Below are positions 55,510-64,000 of a stretch of 64,000 nucleotides of DNA, piece by piece. The stretch is from contig CM054116.1 in NCBI GenBank assembly GCA_028673005.1, forward strand, positions 146,317,173-146,381,172, written 5' to 3'. The position numbers and the translations under genes are program-made. This DNA is from Tanypteryx hageni (taxonomy: Eukaryota; Arthropoda; Insecta; Odonata; Petaluridae). Below the pieces are notes generated by a model that saw only the letters and a program-made list of their open reading frames with translations, was not told where the DNA came from and ran no database searches. The stretch's first letter is position 1. Each line of letters begins with the position of its first letter.

Positions 55510-55830
55510 TAAAATAAATCAGTTGTGTGGAATTATTTTACTAAGAAATACAATGACACAGCTGAATGTTCTACGCTTGCAAAAGTTAGAAAATGCTGTG
55601 GAGGGTGGACTAGTGGATTATCTGTTCATTTAAAAACAATTCATAATATAAATATTTCTGAAATGAAGATAGCTGAAAATCAACCAAAATAAACTTCGGA
55701 AGGATACATTCATAAGAAATCTATTGAAGAAGAAATTTCGAAACTTGCATGTATTGGTGGGATTACATTCAGTTCTATTGCCACAAGTGAATTCATCGAA
55801 CAGAGTTTATCGAAGAATAAATAACGCTGT
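55510..55830 (+). pseudogene. hAT BED zinc-finger region, degraded
   Basis: SVWNYFTKKYNDTAECSTLA, then GLSVHLKTIHNI, follow the BED finger pattern (W-x-x-F, then C-x2-C, then H-x4-H). The second Cys of the first pair is lost. Later IEEEISKLACIGGITFSSIA recalls the segment after the finger. It belongs to the hAT at 53255-56036. Confidence 0.6.
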
Positions 55831-56306
55831 CAGGGCAGAATTTAATAGTCTATATGTGTCCATATTTTGTATAACCATCCATACAGTGTTTTAAGTATTT
55901 TAGAGTGAGGTTTAATGTTATGGTTAATGTGACTAAATCATGATATGCGAACTTTTTATTTTGTTTTTGATAAGTCCAGATTTATGCAGTTGTTGAAATA
56001 CTCATTATTAAAAATTGTCGGTATTATTTCATCCCTCGTGCACATCACAAGCAGACACAGAACTGAGGGGTGAGCAGAAGAGCGATCGGCCGATTGTTTG
56101 GTTGGCAAGTGAGCGCGGACTAGTTCAGATCTGTAACATCCGAGTTGCGCAACTGTTTGGTTGCATGGAGTTTGTAGCAAATCACAAACTATATAGTCGG
56201 CCGACTAAACAGTTGCATGTGAGCGCGGTCTCCTTAGAGCCAATGGTTCTCACTCATGCAACCAAACAGTCGGCCGACTAAAAATTGCATGTCAGCGCGA
56301 GGCCTA

Positions 56307-57151
56307 AAGAAACTACCAATGGTTACACAAAAATCAATCTCATTGCACCTGCATCAACCCTGAAGAGGCCTTCTGCCTATACCAGGGTCTTTCTGATCAG
56401 GCCATGTATAAAGAAAAGGAAATGAAATGTAAAACTTGATGTAAATGAATGATATGTATATAACTTATCGGAAATAAAAACCTTTTGAATTGCCGACATT
56501 CGTAAGAAATCGGAGCGGCCGATCATTTCAAGTTAAGAGGCATTTTTTATTCAACCTGAGTTCGCGGGTTCAATCCCCATGCGCGGCATATTTGTTGTTG
56601 TCGCCTATGGCCATTTTTACTTTCTCCATATACGTAGTATAGAGAAAGTATCGTTTTCATGAAAAAAATGGAATTCGAGATTTCAACGGAAATACATGTT
56701 TTAAGGTCCCCTGAACACGTTTTGACTATTTTCGCGATGATGTCTGTGGGTGTGTCTGTGTGTGTGACTGGGTTATTGTGGGTGCTCTAACTCAAAAACT
56801 ATCAATTAGATCAAAACGAAATTTTATATTTAACATTTTTTTACAGGAAAAAGAGCTGATTAGTTTTTGGTAAAAATCGGTCAACCGGAAGTTGGTGTTT
56901 ACTCTTCTCACTTATTCGTTATTTTGAAATATTTGCTTTAATATTTGATAAATGTAAAAATGTACTGGAATAAAAGTTGTAGGAAAATTTATTCTTTACA
57001 ACCTTTGTTGGAAATATTTTTCCATATAATGCATTTTTTAAGAGATATCTTTTTTCTAGCTGCCAATACCTCGCCATCTACCGACTAACGCTTAGTTACG
57101 TCTTATTAGTAACGCTCCTTTTTCTTTTCTTATTTGTTGGTGCTTTGTGGC
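56307..57151. other. Unassigned spacer before the large array
   Basis: 56560-56590 has cgcgggttcaatccccatgc, tRNA-like in the T arm only. 56618-56650 has a ctttctcca...gtatagagaaagta inverted pair. No gene. Confidence 0.4.
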
Positions 57152-60100
57152 TATCATTATATATGGACGACTCTTACAGAGGAGGATATAACATACTAGT
57201 AGTTGGTGCTTGCATACTGCAAGCAATTCATCTCAACATTAAAAAACAATCATTTTTCATATTTCATCATTACACATATATTTTTAATTCTAAATATTTC
57301 ACCTCCGCAGCGTTTTTCGTTTTTCCCACATTTAAAAATAATAGTTTAAAAAAATCCCCAAATGTTGCAATTTTAAAATTTTTACACTTTCTCCATTATG
57401 GGGTACTAATGCTACACATTTTAGCCAAATTTTAAAGTTGAAGCACTTCTAGAAGTAAATTAATCTTTTTTAATTGTTTAAATTTAAATAATTTTTAACG
57501 GTCGTTGCTATTCATATATGGTAAAATTGAAATGTTTATTTGTGTAAATACACAACTTTGCAATTAATTAAAAAACTTCAGCTTCCTAGCTTATCCCGTA
57601 ATACCTAAACAGTTATCATTTTTTTTAAATTTAAGAATTTTTAAGGGCCAAACAAATTAAAATATCAAAATTTGTATAATCCCTATTTCGTTTTTTTAGG
57701 AATTCTACGTATAAAAAAATTTCAACTCCGTAGCAGATGCGGAAATACATAAACCTTGAAAATTTGTCTAAACAATTATGAATTTTTAGCGGACGCATAG
57801 ATGCACTTTTTTATGATTTTCGTTTTTTCTATTTGGTTTTCCACAAAATCCTACCTATGAAAAAAATTTCGAATCTCCAGCTCATCTGGAAGTGCCTAAA
57901 TATTAGTATCCTCCTATCATTATATATCGGCGACTCTTACAGAGGAGGATATAACATACGAGTAGTTGGTGCTTGCATTCTGCAAGCATATTATCTCAAG
58001 ATAAAAAGACAATCATTTTTCATATTTCATCATGACACATATTTTTAATTCTAAATATTTCACCTCCGCAGCGATTTTCGTTTTTCCCACATGTAAGAAT
58101 AATAGTTTAAAACAATCTCCAAATGTAGCAATTTTAAAAATTTTACACTTTCTTCATTATAAGGTTCTAATGCTACATATTTTAACCAAATTTTAAAGTT
58201 TTAGCACTTATAGAAGTAAAATAATATTTTTCTAATTGTTTAAATTTAAATAATTTTTAACGGCCACCGCAATACATACATGGTAAAATTGAAATGTTTA
58301 TTTGTGCAAATTTACGATACTATAATTAATTTGAAAATTTCAGCTTCCTAGCTCATCCCATAGTACCTAAACAGCTATCTATTTGTTTAAACTTGAAGAA
58401 TTTTTAACTGCCAAACAAATTAAAATATCAAAATTTGTATAATCCCTATTTCGTTTTTTTAAGAATTCTACTTATAAAAAAATTTCAACTCCGTAGCACA
58501 TGCGGAAATACATAAACCTTGAAAATTTGTTTAAACAATTGCGAATTTTTAGCGGCCGCATTGTTGCACTTTTTCAAGATTTTCGTTTTTTTTAGTCGGT
58601 TTTGCACAAAATCCTATCTATGAAAAAAATTTCGAATCTCCAGCTCATCTGGAAGTGCCTAAACATTAGTATCCTCCTATTATTATATATCGGCGACTCT
58701 TACAGAGGAGGATATAACATACGAGTAGTTGGTGCTTGCATTCTGCAAGCATATTATCTCAAGATAAAAAGACAATCATTTTTCATATTTCATCATGACA
58801 CATATTTTTAATTCTAAATATTTCACCTCCGCAGCAATTTTCGTTTTTCCCACATGTAAGAATAATAGTTTAAAACAATCTCCAAATGTAGCAATTTTAA
58901 AAATTTTACACTTTCTTCATTATAAGGTTCTAATGCTACATATTTTAACCAAATTTTAAAGTTTTAGCACTTATAGAAGTAAAATAATATTTTTCTAATT
59001 GTTTAAATTTAAATAATTTTTAACGGCCGCCGCAATACATACATGGTAAAATTGAAATGTTTATTTGTGCAAATTTACGATACTGTAAGTAATTTGAAAA
59101 TTTCAGCTTCCTAGCTCATCCCATAGTACCTAAACAGCTTTAAGAATTTTTAACTGCCAAACAAATTAAAATATCAAAATTTGTATAATCCCTATTTCGT
59201 TTTTTTAAGAATTCTACTTATAAAAAAATTTCAACTCCGTAGCACATGCGGAAATACATAAACCTTGAAAATTTGTTTAAACAATTGCGAATTTTTAGCG
59301 GCCGCATTGTTGCACTTTTTCAAGATTTTCGTTTTTTTTAGTCGGTTTTGCACAAAATCCTATCTAAGAAAAAAATTTCGAATCTCCAGCTCATCTGGAA
59401 GTGCCTAAACATTAGTATCCTTCTGTTATACGTTATATGTTATCATTATATATCGACGACTCTTACAGAGGAGGATATAACATACTAGTAGTTGGTGCTT
59501 GCATACTGCAAGCATTTCATCTCACATTAAAAGAACATTCATTTTTCAGACAGAAATTTCAACATTACAAATAGTCTTTTAATTCTAAAGATTTCATTTC
59601 TGCAGCGATTTTCGTTTTTCCCACATGTAAGAATAATAGTTTAAAACAATCTCCAAATGTAGCAATTTTAAAAATTTTACACTTTCTTCATTATAAGGTT
59701 CTAATGCTACATATTTTAACCAAATTTTAAAGTTTTAGCACTTGTAGAAGTAAAATAATATTTTTCTAATTGTTTAAATTTAAATAATTTTTAACGGCCG
59801 CCGCAATACATACATGGTAAAATTGAAATGTTTATTTGTGCAAATTTACGATACTATAATTAATTTGAAAATTTCAGCTTCCTAGCTCATCCCATAGTAC
59901 CTAAACAGCTATCTATTTGTTTAAACTTGAAGAATTTTTAACTGCCAAACAAATTAAAATATCAAAATTTGTATAATCCCTATTTCGTTTTTTTAAGAAT
60001 TCTACTTATAAAAAAATTTCAACTCCGTAGCACATGCGGAAATACATAAACCTTGAAAATTTGTTTAAACAATTGCGAATTTTTAGCGGCCGCATTGTTG

Positions 60101-60715
60101 CACTTTTTCAAGATTTTCGTTTTTTTTAGTCGGTTTTGCACAAAATCCTATCTAAGAAAAAAATTTCGAATCTCCAGCTCATCTGGAAGTGCCTAAACAT
60201 TAGTATCCTTCTGTTATACGTTATATGTTATCATTATATATCGACGACTCTTACAGAGGAGGATATAACATACTAGTAGTTGGTGCTTGCATACTGCAAG
60301 CATTTCATCTCACATTAAAAGAACATTCATTTTTCAGACAGAAATTTCAACATTACAAATAGTCTTTTAATTCTAAAGATTTCATTTCTGCAGCGATTTT
60401 CGTTTTTCCCACATGTAAGAATAATAGTTTAAAACAATCTCCAAATGTAGCAATTTTAAAAATTTTACACTTTCTTCATTATAAGGTTCTAATGCTACAT
60501 ATTTTAACCAAATTTTAAAGTTTTAGCACTTATAGAAGTAAAATAATATTTTTCTAATTGTTTAAATTTAAATAATTTTTAACGGCCGCCGCAATACATA
60601 CATGGTAAAATTGAAATGTTTGTTTGTGCAATCTCACTACTCTGTAAATAATTTGAATATTTCATCTTCCTAGCTCATCCCGTAATACCTAAACAGCTAT
60701 CTATTTTTTTAAACT
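57152..60715 (+). repeat. Tandem array, 763-bp unit, forward orientation (4.6 copies)
   Basis: Units start at 57152, 57915, 58678, 59441 and 60229 (spacing 763, 763, 763, 788) with tatcattatatatcgrcgac, then tcttacagaggaggata. Each holds the 19-bp hairpin TGCTTGCATACTGCAAGCA or a one-base variant (first copy 57207-57225), two conserved G/C islands (aacggccgc and agcggccgc) in otherwise AT-rich sequence, and ends gtgcctaaacattagtatcc. The first unit is the most diverged and the inner ones are nearly identical. Short open frames over the junction are repeated with the unit and are not credible genes. Confidence 0.92.
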
Positions 60716-61084
60716 AGAAAAATGAGATTTTCTGTGTTGCTAGACGGCCGCCATATCTATTGAGAATTATTGTTACTTTTGCTTACAGATTCCTGGGTTC
60801 GACTACAGATACCCCGGAATATCACCCATAAGTTAGCATGGGAAAAAGTTATCCCAGTTTGTAGACCAATCTAATAGGTTTAGGAAGCTGAAATTTTGCA
60901 GGTCTATAGAATTTTTCTCATAATCAACTATAAAAATCGAAAATTTCAAAATTGTATTTTTTAAGGTCGTTTTAACCCCATTTGTACTTTAATGTTTAAT
61001 AATTTTTATCTTGGAAATTATATGCTATATGTAGGTTCGAGTTTTTTAAATCTTTTTGTAGAAAATTATACAGAAAAAAATAAA
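60716..61084. other. Centre of the large inverted repeat
   Basis: Unique sequence of about 370 bp between forward and inverted units. It holds agacggccgccatatctatt and gattcctgggttcgactaca. No gene. Confidence 0.6.
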
Positions 61085-64000
61085 ATTTTGAAAAAGTTAA
61101 AAAATTCGACTACTAATAATTCGCAATTGTTTAAACATATTTTTGAGGTTTATGTATTACCGAATGTGCTACGGAGCTGAAATTTTTTTAGAGGTAGTGT
61201 TTGTAAAAAAACGAAATAGAGGTTATAGAAATTTTGATATTATAATTTGTTTGTCAGTTAAAAATTCTTAAAGTTGAAACAAATAGGTATATGTTTAGAT
61301 ACTACGGGGTGAGTTAGAAAGCTGAAAGTTTAAAGTTATTTAGAGTTTAATCTATTAAAACGAATAAATATTTCAATGTATCCATGAAATTTTATTGCGG
61401 CCATTAAAAGTTATTTAAATTTTAACAATTAGATAAATGTTATTTCACTTCTAGAAGTTCTACAACTTTGAAATTTGGCAAAAATGTGTAACATTAGTTC
61501 CCCATAATGGAGAAAGTATAAAATTCTTAAAATTGCAAAGTTTTGGGATTGTTTTAATCTATTATTTTTACATAAGGGAAAAACGAAAATCGCTCCGGAG
61601 GTGAAATATTTAGAATTAAAAAAATATTAGTAATGATGAAATATGAAAAATAAATGTTTTTTATTTTGAGATGATATGCTTGCAGAATGCAAGCACCAGC
61701 TACTAGTATGTTATATCCTCCTCTGTAAGAGTCGTCGATGATAACATATAACAGGAGGATACTAATGTTTAGGCACTTCCAGATAAGCTGGAGATTCGAA
61801 ATTTTTTTCTTAGGTAGGTTTTTGTGCAAAACCGACTAAAAAAAACGAAAATCTTGAAAAAGTGCAACAATGCGGCCGCTAAAAATTCGCAATTGTTTAA
61901 ACAAATTTTCAAGGTTTATGTATTTCCGCATGTGCTACGGAGTTGAAATTTTTTTATAAGTAGAATTCTTAAAAAAACGAAATAGGGATTATACAAATTT
62001 TGATATTTTAATTTGTTTGGCAGTTAAAAATTCTTAAAGCTGTTTAGGTACTATGGGATGAGCTAGGAAGCTGAAATTTTCAAATTACTTACAGTATCGT
62101 AAATTTGCACAAATAAACATTTCAATTTTACCATGTATGTATTGCGGCGGCCGTTAAAAATTATTTAAATTTAAACAATTAGAAAAATATCATTTTACTT
62201 CTATAAGTGCTAAAACTTTAAAATTTGGCTAAAATATGTAGCATTAGAACCTTATAATGAAGAAAGTGTAAAATTTTTAAAATTGCTACATTTGGAGATT
62301 GTTTTAAACTATTATTCTTACATGTGGGAAAAACGAAAATCGCTGCAGAAATGAAATCTTTAGAATTAAAAGACTATTTGTAATGTTGAAATTTCTGTCT
62401 GAAAAATGAATGTTCATTTAATGTGAGATGAAATGCTTGCAGTATGTAAGCACCAACTACCAGTATGTTATATCCTCCTCTGTAAGAGTCGTCGATATAT
62501 AATGATAGGAGGATACTAATGTTTAGGCACTTCCAGATGTGCTGGATATTCGAAATTTTTTTTATAGATAGGATTTTGTGCAAAACCGACTAGAAAAAAC
62601 GAAAATCTTGAAAAAGTGCAACAATGCGACCGCTAAAAATTCGCAATTGTTTAAACAAATTTTCAAGGTTTATGTATTTCCGCATGTGCTACGGAGTTGA
62701 AATTTTTTTATAAGTAGAATTCTTAAAAAAACGAAATAGGGATTATACAAATTTTGATATTTTAATTTGTTTGGCAGTTAAAAATTCTTAAAGTTTAAAC
62801 AAAAGATAACTGTTTAGACATTATGGGATGATATATGGAGCTGAAATTTTCAAGTTATGTACAAAGTAGTAAACTAGCACAAAATAACATTTCAATTTTA
62901 GCATACATGAATTTTGGCGGCCGTTAAAAATTATTTAATTTTAAACAATTAGAAAAAATTATTTGCCTTTTAGAAGTGCTACAACCATAAAATTTTGCTA
63001 AATTGTGTAGGATTAGTACCCCATAATGGAGAAAGTGTAAAAAATTTTAAATTGCAACATTTGGGGATTGTTTAAAACTATTATTTTTACATTTGGGAAA
63101 AACGAAAATCGCTGCGGAGGTGAAATCTTTAGAATTAAAAGAACATTTGTAATGATGAAATGTCCGTCCGAAAAATGAACGTTTTTTCTAGGTGATATGA
63201 AATGCTTGCAGTATGCAAGCACCAACTACTAGTATGTTATATCCTCCTCCTCCTCTGTACGGAACGTCTATATAGAATGATATATAACATATAGGAGTAT
63301 ACTAATGTTTAGGCACTTCCGAATGAGCTGGAGATTCGAAATTTTTTTCTTAGGTAGGATTTTGTGTAAAACCGACTAGAAAAAACGAAAATCTTCAAAA
63401 AGTGCAACAATGCCGCTGAAAATTCGCAATTGTTTAAACAAATTTTTATGGGTAATGTATTTCCGCATGTGCTACGAAGTTGAAATTTTTTTTGTAAGTA
63501 GAATTCTTAAAAAAACGAAATAGGGATTATACAAATTTTGATATTTTAATTTGTTTGGCAGTTAAAAATTCATAAATTTTAAACAAATGGATAACTGTTT
63601 AGGTACTACGGGATGAGCTAGGAAGCTGAAATTTTCAAATTATTTACAGAGTATTGAATTTGCCGAAATAAATATTTCAATTTAACCATATATGAATTGT
63701 GGTGGCCGATAAAAATTATTTAATTGTAAACAATTATAAAAATATTATTTTACTTCTAGAAATGCTACAACTTTAAAATTTGGCTAAAATGTATAGCATT
63801 TGCACCCAATAATGGATAAAGTGTAAAATCATTAAAATTGCAACATTTATGGATTCTTTTAAACTATTATTTTTACATGTGGGAAAAACGAAAATCGCTG
63901 CGGAGGTGAAATCTTTAGAATTAATAGAATATTTGTAATGATGAAATATCTGTCTGAAAAATGAATGTTTTTCAAGGTGAGATGAAATGCTTGCAGTATG
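61085..64000 (-). repeat. Tandem array, same unit, inverted (3.8 copies, continues)
   Basis: Unit limits near 61743, 62507 and 63282 (spacing 764, 775); the array runs off the window. The unit 61744-62507 shares with the forward unit 58678-59440 a deletion that leaves aacagctttaagaattttta, showing that the arms have exchanged or copied sequence. The outer inverted unit is more diverged. Confidence 0.9.

Larger units (their letters stand above)
53255..56036 (+). mobile_element. hAT element with 8-bp TSD, second layer
   Basis: cgtgcaca lies at 53247-53254 and 56037-56044. Tips CTAGGGATGAATCCC (left) and inverted AGGGATGAAATAA (right) are the same tip type as the hAT at 21599. The left end has ggtattg/caataccggt motifs. 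Without the inner Tigger it is about 1.0 kb: a deletion derivative keeping the BED finger region. Confidence 0.82.
52918..56304. mobile_element. Palindrome-rich TIR element, outer layer of a three-layer nest
   Basis: Ends ggcctagcgctcacatgcaa, then tttttagtcggccga (left), and the inverted agtcggccgactaaaaattg, then catgtcagcgcgaggcc (right), make an inverted repeat of about 35 bp. TA lies on both sides (52916-52917 and 56305-56306). The palindrome AGTCGGCCGACT or a close variant occurs near both ends and internally (about 52932, 53022, 56196, 56265), mixed with accaaacagt and tgagcgcgg motifs. No coding sequence of its own. The hAT at 53255-56036 has inserted into it. Superfamily unknown. Confidence 0.65.

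Noticed and set aside
56565..56592. cgcgggttcaatcccc, T-arm-like, possible tRNA
   Set aside because: Acceptor, D and anticodon arms cannot be formed from the upstream sequence.
57833..62583. A recurring ~70-codon frame (SYRGGYN, GACILQA) over array unit junctions in both arms
   Set aside because: It is repeated only because the DNA unit is repeated. It spans a junction, differs by frameshifts between units and resembles no protein.
57152..64000. CRISPR-like array
   Set aside because: Units are about 763 bp without short repeats and unique spacers, and the genome is eukaryotic.

Overview
This is a eukaryotic nuclear window: AT-rich, intron-bearing and saturated with transposable elements. 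The one host gene recognised has spliced exons with standard GT-AG sites plus one GC-AG intron. The mix of Tigger/pogo, hAT and piggyBac DNA transposons with two non-LTR retrotransposon families suggests an invertebrate, most likely an arthropod such as an insect with a large genome. The species cannot be fixed from the sequence.

Host gene: eight exons of Nicalin run right to left (minus strand) from the start codon at 51038 to the donor at 17509, giving 405 codons. Nicalin is an ER membrane protein of the M28 peptidase-like/nicastrin family and a partner of NOMO and TMEM147. The last exons were not found and probably lie left of position 1. If so, positions 1-17508 are one huge intron, and introns 6 and 7 (12.5 and 13.7 kb) are filled with nested elements.

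Layout. 1-5220: end of a hAT element, a piggyBac fragment and a decayed Cys-rich ORF. 5221-15816: a hAT element with a perfect 8-bp target duplication. It holds a small hAT MITE, two copies of LINE family A (one interrupted by two Tigger elements) and a smaller Tigger, with a further TIR element inside one of the Tiggers. 18.1-29.6 kb: a LINE family B copy split by a nearly intact piggyBac (TTAA sites), a hAT (8-bp TSD) and a pogo/Tigger element. 29.8-39.2 kb: a solo copy of the right-edge repeat unit, a fold-back sequence, a palindrome-rich MITE, a TIR element, a hAT remnant and minisatellites. 39.2-43.9 kb: a second LINE B copy flanked on both sides by a 91-bp pyrimidine-rich array. 44-51 kb: Nicalin exons 1-6. 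51.7-56.3 kb: a hAT MITE, LINE scraps and a three-layer nest (palindrome-rich TIR element, then hAT, then Tigger with a 454-codon transposase). 57.15-64 kb: tandem units of about 763 bp in one orientation, a short centre, then the same units inverted, running off the window.

Most notable: LINE family B carries repeated PAM2-like motifs (LNPxAxEFxP), the known ligand of the poly(A)-binding-protein MLLE domain, in front of its endonuclease. Both LINE families end in short 3' hairpins that keep their pairing while the sequence changes. The 763-bp array forms a large inverted repeat. Almost all transposon genes are broken; the Tigger at 53.9 kb and the piggyBac at 19.6 kb are the least damaged.
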